Shown here piece after piece: positions 9,680 to 18,169 of a stretch of 64,000 nt of DNA. Every line of letters begins with the position of its first letter. The stretch's first letter is position 1. Under the pieces are notes generated by a model that had not been told where the DNA came from, ran no database searches, and saw nothing but the letters and a program-made list of their open reading frames with translations. The position numbers and the translations under genes are program-made. Source of the DNA: Flavobacterium sp. SUN052 (GTDB lineage: Bacteria > Bacteroidota > Bacteroidia > Flavobacteriales > Flavobacteriaceae); NCBI RefSeq assembly GCF_028867935.1, contig NZ_JAPQNS010000001.1, forward strand, positions 1,488,001 to 1,552,000, written 5' to 3'.

Positions 9680-11623
9680 ATGGAAGACAAAAAACACATA
9701 GATGCCGTTTCTGCCGCTGGGTTATTGGTGGCGCTCGGCATCATCTACGGCGACATTGGCACCTCACCTTTGTATGTTCTGAAAGCCATTATTGGTGAAT
9801 CAGCGCCCGTAAATCCTGAGATGGTCCGAGGGGCGCTTTCCTGTATTTTCTGGACGATTACCCTTCAAACTACAATCAAGTATGTAGTTCTGATTTTACG
9901 AGCCGACAACCGGGGTGAGGGTGGCATTTTCGCTCTATATGCCCTGGTTAGGCGGCATGCCCGCTGGTTAACCATCCCCGCCATCATTGGGGGGAGCTCT
10001 CTCTTGGCCGACAGTATCATTACCCCTCCCATCTCTGTTTCGTCAGCGGTTGAGGGTTTACGAATTCTCTATCCGGAGATCAATACAATCCCCATCGTTA
10101 TCGGCATTTTATCGTTTCTCTTTCTGATCCAGTCGTTCGGAACGGGGGTTGTTGGCGCAGCTTTTGGGCCAATCATGTTTGTTTGGTTCACCATGCTGGG
10201 GGTGCTGGGCGTTGCCAACGTTATGGGTGACCTAAGCATTCTTAGTTCAGTTAGTCCCTACTATGCGTACCGATTTTTAACTGAATTTCCGGGTGCCTTC
10301 TGGCTTCTTGGTGCCGTCTTCCTCTCCACAACGGGGGCTGAAGCGCTCTACTCAGACATGGGCCACTGCGGTCGCGCCAACATCCGGGTGAGCTGGATCT
10401 ACGTAAAAAGCTGCCTGCTGCTCAATTATCTCGGACAGGGAGCTTATGTTGAATCGTTGGCTGGTCAGGTGCTGGGTGACCGAAACCCGTTCTATGAACT
10501 CATGCCCGAGTGGTTCCTGATCATCGGCATCTGTATTGCCACAGCGGCAACCATCATAGCCAGTCAGGCAATGCTCAGCGGGGCATTTACCCTGATTAGT
10601 GAGGCCATCCGGCTCAACTTCTGGCCAAAGGTACGGCTGCGTTATCCCAGCGTCCAGAAAGGCCAACTCTACGTGCCCAGTATCAACTGGTTATTGTATT
10701 CAGGTTGTATTGGGGTGGTGTTGTATTTCCAGGAATCGAAGCGAATGGAAGCGGCTTATGGCCTAGCCATTACACTGACCATGATGATGAGTACGATACT
10801 CTTCAGCTATTACATGTACTCCAAGAAATACAATTCCTGGTTAGTCATCTTCTTTTTGATTTTTTACCTGTGCCTGGAGAGTTGCTTTCTGGTGGCAAAC
10901 CTCATCAAATTCCCCGTTGGTGGTTGGGTATCGGTGTTGATTGCCGGTGTTATGGCCTGCGTCATGATTATCTGGCTTCAGGCATTCAAGATCAAGCTTC
11001 GCCTGACCGAATACGTCCGAATTGATACCTACCTTCAGGCCATTAAAGAACTCAGTCGCGACATCAGTATTCCGAAATACGCTACGCACATTGTATTTAT
11101 GAGCAATGCCGCCCGGCAGTCGGAAATAGAGTCGAAGATCATTTATTCCATCTTCCAGAAGCGCCCCAAACGCGCTGACATTTACTGGTTTGTCCACGTC
11201 GATACCACCGACGATCCGTACACGATGGAATATAAAGTAAATACCATTGCACCCGACGATGCCTACAAAGTGACGTTCAAACTCGGTTTTCGGGTCGAGC
11301 AGCGCATTAACCTGTTCTTCCGTAAAGTAATCGAAGACATGGTCCGCAACAAGGAAGTGGACATCACTAGCCGGTACGAGTCGTTGAACCGTCAAAACGT
11401 CATTGGCGACTTCCGGTTTGTGGTGCTCGAAAAATTCCTGTCGTTCGAGAATGACCTTCCTTTCCTGGAGCGGGTGATTATGAACCTGTATTTTGCCATA
11501 AAAAGCTTCACAACCCCAGAAGACCGGTGGTTCGGGCTAGACAGCAGTTCGGTAAAAATTGAAAAAGTGCCACTGGTTATCAGACCGGTAGAAAACGTAA
11601 AATTGAAACGATTAACAAGTTAG
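9680..11623 (+). CDS. kup: KUP/HAK/KT family potassium uptake protein
   Basis: 647 residues, close to the usual 620-650. The KUP signature YGDIGTSPLYVLKAI lies at residues ~24-38, followed by about twelve hydrophobic helices (for example IIGGSSLLADSIITPPISVS and LSTTGAEALYSDMGHCG, a conserved KUP stretch) and a hydrophilic C-terminal domain from about residue 450. Kup transports K+ with protons across the inner membrane. It is divergent from the sigma gene of the glycan operon and is followed on the same strand by an epimerase gene after an 80-bp palindromic spacer. No regulatory riboswitch was recognised upstream. Confidence 0.95.
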   Translation: MEDKKHIDAVSAAGLLVALGIIYGDIGTSPLYVLKAIIGESAPVNPEMVRGALSCIFWTITLQTTIKYVVLILRADNRGEGGIFALYALVRRHARWLTIPAIIGGSSLLADSIITPPISVSSAVEGLRILYPEINTIPIVIGILSFLFLIQSFGTGVVGAAFGPIMFVWFTMLGVLGVANVMGDLSILSSVSPYYAYRFLTEFPGAFWLLGAVFLSTTGAEALYSDMGHCGRANIRVSWIYVKSCLLLNYLGQGAYVESLAGQVLGDRNPFYELMPEWFLIIGICIATAATIIASQAMLSGAFTLISEAIRLNFWPKVRLRYPSVQKGQLYVPSINWLLYSGCIGVVLYFQESKRMEAAYGLAITLTMMMSTILFSYYMYSKKYNSWLVIFFLIFYLCLESCFLVANLIKFPVGGWVSVLIAGVMACVMIIWLQAFKIKLRLTEYVRIDTYLQAIKELSRDISIPKYATHIVFMSNAARQSEIESKIIYSIFQKRPKRADIYWFVHVDTTDDPYTMEYKVNTIAPDDAYKVTFKLGFRVEQRINLFFRKVIEDMVRNKEVDITSRYESLNRQNVIGDFRFVVLEKFLSFENDLPFLERVIMNLYFAIKSFTTPEDRWFGLDSSSVKIEKVPLVIRPVENVKLKRLTS

Positions 11624-11625
11624 TA

Positions 11626-11703
11626 GCAGTAAGCAGTGGCAGTAAGAGTAAGCAGTTGCTTACGTGCGACCACTGCCAACTGCTACTGTCAACTGCAACT
11701 TTT
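11626..11703. repeat. Heptad-built palindrome between kup and the epimerase gene
   Basis: The left arm breaks into 7-mers (agcagta, agcagtg, gcagtaa) and the right arm into the complementary type (tgccaac, tgctact, gtcaact). Together they form a long imperfect hairpin. The element runs from the kup stop codon up to the start codon of the next gene. It is of the same sequence type as the one at 13785-13876. Confidence 0.75.
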
Positions 11704-12765
11704 ATGAAATTACTCATTACCGGCGGTGCCGGATTTGTTGGCTCATCGTTAGCCATAGCGTTAAAGAAAAACTATCCCGATTACACGATTTATGCCCTCG
11801 ACAACCTCAAACGGCGTGGATCAGAACTGAGCCTCTCGCGCCTGAAAGCGGCTGGTATCGAATTTGTTCACGGGGACATTCGGAGCAAGGAAGATTTTGA
11901 TAACCTGCCCGCTGTTGATACCGTCATCGAAGCCTCGGCCGAACCGTCGGTGCTGGCTGGCCTTGACGGCACTCCTGATTACCTGATCAACACCAACCTG
12001 TTTGGAACGGTCAACTGCCTGAATTATGCGCTCAAACATAAGGCAAGCTTCATATTTCTGTCGACGAGCCGGGTTTACCCGATCAAAACGATTGAAACCC
12101 TCAATTTTGCGGAGGCAGACACTCGCTTTGTACTGACTGATGATCAGCCGGTGCCAGGGGTATCGTCAAAGGGTATTGCCGAAGATTTTCCGTTGACCGG
12201 GGCGCGGTCACTTTATGGCACCACCAAGCTGGCTTCTGAATTGATTATTCAGGAATACAATGAGTTTTACGGTCTGAAAACGGTTATAAACCGCTGCGGA
12301 GTCATTACAGGACCGTGGCAGATGGGCAAAGTTGATCAGGGGGTCATGGTACTCTGGATCGCCAAGCACTATTTCGAGCAGTCGCTGGCGTACATTGGCT
12401 ACGGCGGAACGGGTAAACAAACCCGAGATATGCTGCACATCGACGATCTGTATCGCCTGATCGATTGGCAGTTGCACAACCTTGACACAGTAAATGGCGA
12501 AATTCTGAACGCCGGGGGCAGCAACGAAAGCAGCGCGTCCCTGCAGGAGTTAACAGCCATTTGTCAGGAAGTCACGGGTAAAACTATCCCGATTAAATCA
12601 GTCACCGAAAACCGGGCAGCCGACATTCGGTTGTACATCACTGACAATACCAAAGTGACCCAGATGACGGGCTGGAAACCAGAAAAAGGTGTTCGGGAAA
12701 TTGTCACCGATATTCATGCCTGGCTCAACGAAAATCGGGAAGCTCTGGAGCCAATTTTGAAATAA
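11704..12765 (+). CDS. NAD-dependent epimerase/dehydratase, CDP-paratose 2-epimerase-like
   Basis: 353 residues from the ATG at 11704; a longer reading from 11656 would begin inside the palindromic spacer and is rejected because the Rossmann strand MKLLITGGAGFVGSS starts at this ATG. GGAGFVG is the dinucleotide-binding glycine motif. YGTTK gives the Tyr-x-x-x-Lys catalytic pair, with LSTSRVYP supplying the serine/threonine. The stretches NLKRRGSELSLSRLKAAGIE and EASAEPSVLAG are typical of the CDP-paratose/tyvelose epimerase branch of extended SDRs. It probably makes or modifies a nucleotide sugar for surface polysaccharide, but the substrate is not proven by sequence, and no other sugar-biosynthesis gene is adjacent. 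Confidence 0.85.
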   Translation: MKLLITGGAGFVGSSLAIALKKNYPDYTIYALDNLKRRGSELSLSRLKAAGIEFVHGDIRSKEDFDNLPAVDTVIEASAEPSVLAGLDGTPDYLINTNLFGTVNCLNYALKHKASFIFLSTSRVYPIKTIETLNFAEADTRFVLTDDQPVPGVSSKGIAEDFPLTGARSLYGTTKLASELIIQEYNEFYGLKTVINRCGVITGPWQMGKVDQGVMVLWIAKHYFEQSLAYIGYGGTGKQTRDMLHIDDLYRLIDWQLHNLDTVNGEILNAGGSNESSASLQELTAICQEVTGKTIPIKSVTENRAADIRLYITDNTKVTQMTGWKPEKGVREIVTDIHAWLNENREALEPILK

Positions 12766-12770
12766 GAGGA

Positions 12771-12858
12771 ATAGGGTAATTTGGTGAATGGGTAAATAGG
12801 TAAGCAAATTCCCCAATTACTTCAGTCATCAAATTACCTATCTCCAATTACCCAATTT
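12771..12858. repeat. Heptad-built palindrome after the epimerase gene
   Basis: Units such as gggtaat, ttggtga, atgggta and aataggt follow each other at 7-bp spacing on the left. The right arm carries the complement (ttaccta, ccaattacccaat). It begins within 10 bp of the epimerase stop and lies upstream of terC. It may form a hairpin in mRNA, but there is no clean U-tract, so it is not called a terminator. Confidence 0.65.
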
Positions 12859-12961
12859 CTGGTCCAATCAGGCCAATTTTTGTCCGCTCAACCGTTTTCT
12901 TTGTGTCCCATGCTGTTTCTTCGGAAATTTGTGGCTGTTTAATCGCTCATTTTCAACCTCA

Positions 12962-13777
12962 ATGGATCAATTATTTACTGCCCAAAATCTCATCAGCCTG
13001 CTAACGCTTACGTTCCTGGAGATCGTTTTGGGCATCGACAACATCATTTTCATTTCGATAGCGGCCAACAAATTACCCGTACAGGATCAGGGGAAAGCGC
13101 GTAATATTGGCTTAGTTCTGGCCATGCTTTTCCGGGTTGTATTGCTGTTTGGTATCTCGTTTCTAATTGCTCTTTCGGAGCCGTTTACTCACATTAATGC
13201 GGGTTGGTTCAAGGCTGCTTTCACGGGCCAGGCTGTTATTTTAATTATTGGTGGCTTATTTCTGCTCTATAAAGCAACGACTGAGATTCACCATAAACTG
13301 GAAGGAACTTCTGAAAATCAGTCGGAAGACATGCCAGTGAAGGGTAAAGCAACGGTATCGGGCGTAGTGACACAGATCGCCATAATTAACATCGTTTTCT
13401 CCATTGACTCAATCCTGACAGCCGTTGGTCTGACTCAAAACGTGCCGGTTATGATTGGTGCAGTTGTTATTTCGGTTCTGATCATGATGTTCTTTGCCGG
13501 ACCGGTGGGCAAATTCGTTAACGAACACCCCAGTATCCAGATGCTTGGTCTGTCATTCCTGATCATGATTGGCTTTATGCTCATCGTGGAGGGAGCCCAT
13601 TTATCAGAGGTAGTTTTCTTCGAAAATCCGATTGGTACCGTGCCAAAGGGTTATCTGTATTTTGCCATTGCGTTTTCGCTTCTGGTTGAAGTGTTGAATA
13701 TGAAGCTGCGTAAAAAGCAACCATCCGTGCAGCTTCACGGCTATGGTGAAGAAGCCCACAAAGAAGGAATGATATAA
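12962..13777 (+). CDS. TerC family integral membrane protein
   Basis: 271 residues from the ATG at 12962; the GTG at 12929 only adds a poorly supported extension. The family signature near the N-terminus is LEIVLGIDNIIFISI, and the second acidic membrane motif is NIVFSIDSILTAVG. Asp residues in these two helices are the proposed metal-binding residues of TerC/Alx-type proteins. About seven to eight hydrophobic segments are visible. TerC-family proteins are linked to tellurite resistance and to manganese or calcium export; the name should not be read as proof of tellurite resistance, because no other ter gene is nearby. Confidence 0.9.
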   Translation: MDQLFTAQNLISLLTLTFLEIVLGIDNIIFISIAANKLPVQDQGKARNIGLVLAMLFRVVLLFGISFLIALSEPFTHINAGWFKAAFTGQAVILIIGGLFLLYKATTEIHHKLEGTSENQSEDMPVKGKATVSGVVTQIAIINIVFSIDSILTAVGLTQNVPVMIGAVVISVLIMMFFAGPVGKFVNEHPSIQMLGLSFLIMIGFMLIVEGAHLSEVVFFENPIGTVPKGYLYFAIAFSLLVEVLNMKLRKKQPSVQLHGYGEEAHKEGMI

Positions 13778-13784
13778 TTTTGTT

Positions 13785-13876
13785 GGCAGTAAGCAGTAGC
13801 GGTTGGCAGTTGACAATAAGCAGTTCTGCCAACTGCTACTGCTTACTGCTACTCTTCACTATTGCCAACTGTCATT
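13785..13876. repeat. Heptad-built palindrome between terC and nuoN
   Basis: This is one of the clearest heptad arrays: ggcagta, agcagta, gcggttg, gcagttg, acaataa, gcagttc on the left, then tgccaac, tgctact, gcttact, gctactc, ttcacta, ttgccaa on the right. The arms are complementary. The last unit contains the TTG that is the only credible start codon for nuoN. Confidence 0.8.
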
Positions 13877-15352
13877 ATTTTGCCCTTAATAGATCAACTT
13901 CAGGACATTCTCAATAGCCTCGGTGGTTTTGGACCGGTCATTTGGCTGAGCCTGGCCTTCACGGTCGGGCTAGTGCTGGACCTGGTTCTTACGCGCCAAG
14001 CCGGAGCTGAACGCGCCCAAAAATGGCTAGCAGCTTATGCGGTTCTGAGCTTGATTGTTGCGGGTATTTGGGCGGTTCTGACGCCAGAACGAGGCTTTTT
14101 ATTCCTGCATCTGCTCTTTCTGGATAATCAGGCGGTATTTGTCCAACTCATTGTTGCCCTTGCCGGAATCCTCGTCATTGCCTACGCTTTTTTCTCGTCT
14201 CCCTCCTACCTTCCCCTCCCGTCTCCACACCTCATTCTCGGGCTTACCATTGGTTTGTTCGCACTGACTACATCAGTGAACCTGCTGGCTATATACATAA
14301 GCCTTGAAGTAGTCTCGGTAAGTTCGTATCTGCTCACGGCGCTCAGCAAATCGCGAAAAGCGTCAGAAGGTGGTATTAAGTACTTGTTGTTTGGTGCCAT
14401 CAGTTCGGCTGTTATGCTTTATGGCATGTCGTTTCTTTATGGCCTGACGGGAACAATGGACATTACCAACCCTGCTTTTGGTATTGAACTAGCCAAAAAC
14501 AGCAGTTTCGTAGTGGCGGCAGTCAGTTTACTTACACTGGCAGGTTTTCTGTTTAAATTGTCACTGGTTCCATTTCACGTCTGGACACCCGATGCCTATG
14601 ATGCGGCTCCACTTCCGGTAGCAGCTCTCTTTTCAGTAGCCCCAAAAGCAGCCGCGCTGCTGGCCATGATGCGGTTGGTCATGGCGTTGCCTTCGGAGCA
14701 ATTTGTGGATATACAAACGCCATTGGCAATCATTGCGTTGGCCAGTATTACATTAGGAAACCTCTCTGCACTTTGGCAAACCGATGCGAAACGACTACTG
14801 GCGTACTCTACGATTGCCCATGCTGGTTTCCTACTCGTGGGCATTGTGGCCCTCAGCGAGACCGGCTTCGAATCTGCCTTATTTTACATTGCCACCTACC
14901 TGCCTATTAATTTGGCTGCGTTTTTCCTGCTTGATCTACTGGCTAAATTCAACGGAGGATCGCTGACCATTTCCAGTTTTGCCGGGCTTGGCACCCGACA
15001 TCCACTCTTGGCAGTCTCACTAACGGTAGTGATGCTGGCCTTGGTTGGTCTGCCTCCTACGGTGGGTTTCACAGCCAAACTGCTGATCTTTTCGGCCCTG
15101 TTCAACGCGTACGAACTAACGGGTAACAGCTGGTTACTGGCCCTATTTGGCATCGGCTTATTAAACGCCGTTGTGTCCCTGGCCTATTACCTCAGGATTC
15201 CCTTCCTGATGTTCTTCCGACCCGCTGTTACAGAAGCGCCAACGGTTCCGCTGTCACCCGTAGCGGTGAGCCTTGCCGTTGGCCTGGCTGGTTTGGTTAT
15301 TATACTCTTCTTCAGCCCCGACCGTTTGCTCAACTGGATAGCTTCTTTTTAA
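13862..15352 (+). CDS. nuoN: NADH-quinone oxidoreductase subunit N-like antiporter protein
   Basis: 496 residues with about fourteen hydrophobic segments. The proton-pumping core motifs of the NuoL/M/N family are present: LEVVSVSSYLLTALSKSRKA, KYLLFGAISSAVMLYG, FKLSLVPFHVWTPDAYDAAP and LLAYSTIAHAGFLLVG. The Glu of LEVVS and the Lys of FKLSL are the conserved charged residues of the proton channel. No ATG is available before the first helix; translation must start at the TTG at 13862 or at the TTG at 13880. The gene stands apart from any other nuo gene in this window, following terC, which is unusual for a subunit normally encoded at the end of a nuo operon; the rest of the operon may lie elsewhere. 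Confidence 0.88.
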   Translation: MPTVIILPLIDQLQDILNSLGGFGPVIWLSLAFTVGLVLDLVLTRQAGAERAQKWLAAYAVLSLIVAGIWAVLTPERGFLFLHLLFLDNQAVFVQLIVALAGILVIAYAFFSSPSYLPLPSPHLILGLTIGLFALTTSVNLLAIYISLEVVSVSSYLLTALSKSRKASEGGIKYLLFGAISSAVMLYGMSFLYGLTGTMDITNPAFGIELAKNSSFVVAAVSLLTLAGFLFKLSLVPFHVWTPDAYDAAPLPVAALFSVAPKAAALLAMMRLVMALPSEQFVDIQTPLAIIALASITLGNLSALWQTDAKRLLAYSTIAHAGFLLVGIVALSETGFESALFYIATYLPINLAAFFLLDLLAKFNGGSLTISSFAGLGTRHPLLAVSLTVVMLALVGLPPTVGFTAKLLIFSALFNAYELTGNSWLLALFGIGLLNAVVSLAYYLRIPFLMFFRPAVTEAPTVPLSPVAVSLAVGLAGLVIILFFSPDRLLNWIASF

Positions 15353-15419
15353 TGAAGTTGTCTTTTCGCGTGAATGTCAACTCGCGTACCAATCACCTAA
15401 ACTGTTTTCAGTTTTCAAA

Positions 15420-16187
15420 ATGGCCGTAACTACTAAAATTGCAGTTGTAACAGGTGCCGCCAGAGGCATTGGCCTGGCAACCACAAAACTGTTTCTGGAA
15501 AACGGCTGGAAGGTCGCTATGATTGACCGCGACGACGCTGAATTAATACAGGTAGCACAGGCATTGCCCGGCACTTTACCAATTGTCTGCGACGTATCGC
15601 TTCCAGATCAGGTTGAAGAAATGGTTAAAACGGTCTTGTCAACCTTCGGACGCATCGATGCCCTTGTGAACAACGCCGGGGTAGCCTTTTTCAAACCCCT
15701 CGAAGAAATGGATTTTGCCTGTTGGCGGACCATCATGGCGACCAATCTGGATGGGGTCTTTCTTTGCACGCAGGCAGCCATACCGGCCCTGAAAGAAAGC
15801 CAGGGTTCCATTGTTAACATTGCGTCTATTTCTGCCGTTCGGGCCAGCACCCTGCGAGTCGCTTATGGAACATCTAAAGCAGCAGTCGTTCACCTGACTA
15901 AGCAACTAGCCGTTGAACTGGGTGATTATGGCGTGCGGGTAAACTGTGTATCTCCGGGTCCAGTTAAGACCAAATTGGCCGAAGCCGTTCACTCCCCAGA
16001 GATCATTAAGGCTTATTACGATGGTATCCCGTTGAATCGCTCGGCGACCGAGCAGGATATTGCCGAAACAGTAGTTTTTCTCTGCTCAAATAAGGCGGCT
16101 TACATCACCGGGCAGATGATTGCCGTTGATGGCGGCTTCGATGCGGCTGGTATTGGCTTGCCAGCGCTTCGGGCGTCAAGGCAATAA
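15420..16187 (+). CDS. Short-chain dehydrogenase/reductase (SDR)
   Basis: 255 residues, the classical SDR length. The cofactor motif TGAARGIG is at residues ~12-19, NNAG is near residue 81, and the catalytic Ser, Tyr and Lys are in ASISAV and AYGTSKAA. The C-terminus has the usual VNCVSPGPVKT and ITGQMIAVDGG. It should be a soluble NAD(P)-dependent oxidoreductase of the FabG/glucose dehydrogenase type. It starts 67 bp after nuoN on the same strand. The substrate cannot be told from the sequence. Confidence 0.9.
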   Translation: MAVTTKIAVVTGAARGIGLATTKLFLENGWKVAMIDRDDAELIQVAQALPGTLPIVCDVSLPDQVEEMVKTVLSTFGRIDALVNNAGVAFFKPLEEMDFACWRTIMATNLDGVFLCTQAAIPALKESQGSIVNIASISAVRASTLRVAYGTSKAAVVHLTKQLAVELGDYGVRVNCVSPGPVKTKLAEAVHSPEIIKAYYDGIPLNRSATEQDIAETVVFLCSNKAAYITGQMIAVDGGFDAAGIGLPALRASRQ

Positions 16188-16247
16188 ATTGGGGGCTCTG
16201 AGCTACGAGTTGATTCCTTTCGCTAGTTGACAGCTCTAAAAAATGAA

Positions 16248-16306
16248 CTAGCCCCCATATACTGGACAACAATGGCATGTTCTTTTGTCCAGTATGTGGG
16301 GGCTAG
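16248..16306. terminator. Long hairpin between convergent SDR and TIM-barrel genes
   Basis: Arms at 16248-16269 and 16285-16306 (ctagcccccatatactggac on the left) are 22 nt each with one mismatch and a 15-nt loop. It sits between two convergent genes, so it could stop transcription from both sides. T-runs are short, so a terminator role is an inference. Unlike the other spacer palindromes it does not break into heptads. Confidence 0.55.
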
Positions 16307-16360
16307 TCTCGTATTTAAGCAATCAAGCCCAGGCATGTTAATTCATGCAGAGCGGTAGCG

Positions 16361-17230
16361 TTATACTTTCAGTTTTCCTACGTTCTGAAAGCTAACGGCG
16401 ATGGCCTCTAGCGGAGTGCCTTTGGTCACTGCATCCTGCTCCACAAAATAGTGCTCGATGCCCGCCAGCTTGCGAGCATCCAGTATGCGCTGGAAATCGA
16501 TCGAACCTGTTCCTACCTCGGCAAATTCCCGCTTTTCGGTCTTGGCCATGTCTTTTAAATGCACCAGAGGGAAACGACCCGGATTCTTAGCAAACAAATC
16601 AAGGGGGTTGATGCCCGCATAGGTAGCCCAGTACAAATCCAACTCCATCTTCACCAGTTTGGCGTCCGTTTCTTTCAGCAGCAAATCGTATGGCAACTGG
16701 CCGTCAAGCTGTTGAAATTCAAAGTCGTGGTTGTGGTAACCAAATTGAATCCCAGCTTTTTTGCACACTTCACCCGACTGATTAAACAACTCACCCAGCT
16801 TTTTGTAGTCATCGGCGGTCTTGCGGTCTTGTGGGAACAGAAACGCACACATCATGTATTTCTGACCCGCTTCTGCCGCATGATCTACAGCCATGTTCCA
16901 ATCCTTTTTGAGGTTGTTAGGCATGTAGTGACCACTGGGAGTTGAAAGCCCCAGCCCATTCAGAAACGACTTGAACTCTCCGGGCGTTTTCCCGAAGAAT
17001 TTACCGTTTGCATAGCCAAAGGTTTCCACTTCTTTATAGCCAATCTCAGCTACTTTTTTTAGTGTACCATCGGGGTCTTTAGCCAGCTCGTTGCGGAGCG
17101 TATACAATTGAAGCCCCACATTTTTCATGGGCTTAGCCAGGGCGTCGATCTTGCTTAACAGCGGCAATGAAAGTGCCAGGGCACTGGTCTTCAAAAACTC
17201 GTTGCGGGATACTTTACGGGATAAAATCAT
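16361..17230 (-). CDS. Secreted sugar phosphate isomerase/epimerase (xylose isomerase-like TIM barrel)
   Basis: 289 residues from the ATG at 17230; a TTG six bases upstream is less likely. The N-terminus (RKVSRNEFLKTSALALSLPL) looks like a signal peptide with a twin-arginine-like start, as is usual for this family in Bacteroidota. The barrel starts at GLQLYTLRNEL and contains the metal-ligand motifs of the AP-endonuclease-2/xylose isomerase fold: GYHNHDFEF, MELDLYWATYAG, LVHLKDM and the terminal FVEQD. Substrates in this family are sugars and inositols; none can be assigned here. Confidence 0.85.
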   Translation of the reverse strand: MILSRKVSRNEFLKTSALALSLPLLSKIDALAKPMKNVGLQLYTLRNELAKDPDGTLKKVAEIGYKEVETFGYANGKFFGKTPGEFKSFLNGLGLSTPSGHYMPNNLKKDWNMAVDHAAEAGQKYMMCAFLFPQDRKTADDYKKLGELFNQSGEVCKKAGIQFGYHNHDFEFQQLDGQLPYDLLLKETDAKLVKMELDLYWATYAGINPLDLFAKNPGRFPLVHLKDMAKTEKREFAEVGTGSIDFQRILDARKLAGIEHYFVEQDAVTKGTPLEAIAVSFQNVGKLKV

Positions 17231-17300
17231 TCTCAAATCTAGTTAAAACTGATATTTGATTAGCATACTCACTACACTTACATGGCCTGAATAATACCAT

Positions 17301-17332
17301 AAAAAAGAAGGCGGCAACCAGTCGCCACCTTC
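17301..17332 (-). terminator. Rho-independent terminator for the 17354-17731 gene
   Basis: On the minus strand, gaaggtggcgac pairs with gccgccttc across a short loop and is followed directly by TTTTTT (positions 17306-17301). It lies about 20 bp after the stop codon of the small secreted protein gene. Confidence 0.75.
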
Positions 17333-17353
17333 CTCATTTGGTAATCTATGCTT

Positions 17354-17731
17354 CTATTTAAGCCTTTTGGCCTTCGCATCGAACATGTTCATCAAGGTGC
17401 CGTTGAGATTATCATCGTCGACCTTGGTTAGGTCCATGGTAACGTCGTAACCTTGGGCCGTAAAAGCCATTCCCAGTTTGTCGCCGTCTTCCTGGATACT
17501 GGTAATGGGGATTTTATCAGCAGTAGGCTCAGCAGGATTTGCCAACTGACCAGTCAGTTTACCGTCTTTCCGAACGAGTTCGGCCACTAGCTTAGTATCA
17601 CCATTTGGCGTACCAGTGATCATGATCTCCCACTTTCCGGCAAAAAAATCAGTTGCTGGAGCCGTTTGCGAAAACCCGTTGTAGGCAATGCCGACAAAAA
17701 ACAGGAATAAAAAAAAACTTACTTTTTGCAT
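17354..17731 (-). CDS. Small secreted protein of unknown function
   Basis: 125 residues with a clear signal peptide (FFLFLFFVGIAYNGFSQ, cut after the SQ near residue 22). The mature part begins FFAGKWEIMITGTPNGDTKL and consists of short alternating strands (LVAELVRKDGKLTGQLANP), which suggests a small beta-barrel or lipocalin-like fold in the periplasm. A KWEIM/GKL pattern of this sort is common in small secreted proteins of Cytophagales. It appears to be a single-gene unit with its own terminator. No function can be assigned. Confidence 0.75.
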   Translation of the reverse strand: MQKVSFFLFLFFVGIAYNGFSQTAPATDFFAGKWEIMITGTPNGDTKLVAELVRKDGKLTGQLANPAEPTADKIPITSIQEDGDKLGMAFTAQGYDVTMDLTKVDDDNLNGTLMNMFDAKAKRLK

Positions 17732-18169
17732 TGGTTGGCTTGGTTTAACTAGTTGATTTAGCGAAAAATACTATTTGTACATTTGGCATGGCCTACCTTA
17801 ATAAGGGACCAAAACCCGTCAACCAGCCACCTGATTGTAAAACATATTGCTTGGATCGAACAGACGATTGACGAACAAAGATAAAAAACATTTTCTCTTA
17901 TTGTCTACTAGTTAGACAATAAATTTCCTATAATTAAATATAGATTAAATACAATATCTTTCCATATCCATCCTATGTTGAACAATTACAATCTCGAAGG
18001 GAAACTGAGTTGAACAGATTATCACCCCGAACAAATACTGAAATAGTGTACTAGTGGGGCTTTCCCAATCTGGCTGAGTTAACGGTAAAGCTTACCAGCT
18101 CAAGTGGTAGAACAGCGGTCAGGGTTCCTTTTGGGGAGGTTGATATTAACCTGCATACCCACGAAAACT
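17732..18169. other. Intergenic region with a 21-bp operator-like inverted repeat
   Basis: AT-rich spacer between divergent genes. At 17900-17920 the arms attgtcta and tagacaat flank ctagt, a perfect 8-bp inverted repeat of the kind bound by dimeric HTH repressors. The bound regulator, if any, is unknown. No other coding sequence was seen here; an upstream in-frame extension of the GH95 gene to 18104 lacks a signal peptide at its start and is not favoured. Confidence 0.45.

Noticed and set aside
12962..13777. Tellurite resistance operon
   Set aside because: Only a lone TerC-family gene is present; none of terA, terB, terD, terE, terF or terZ is nearby.
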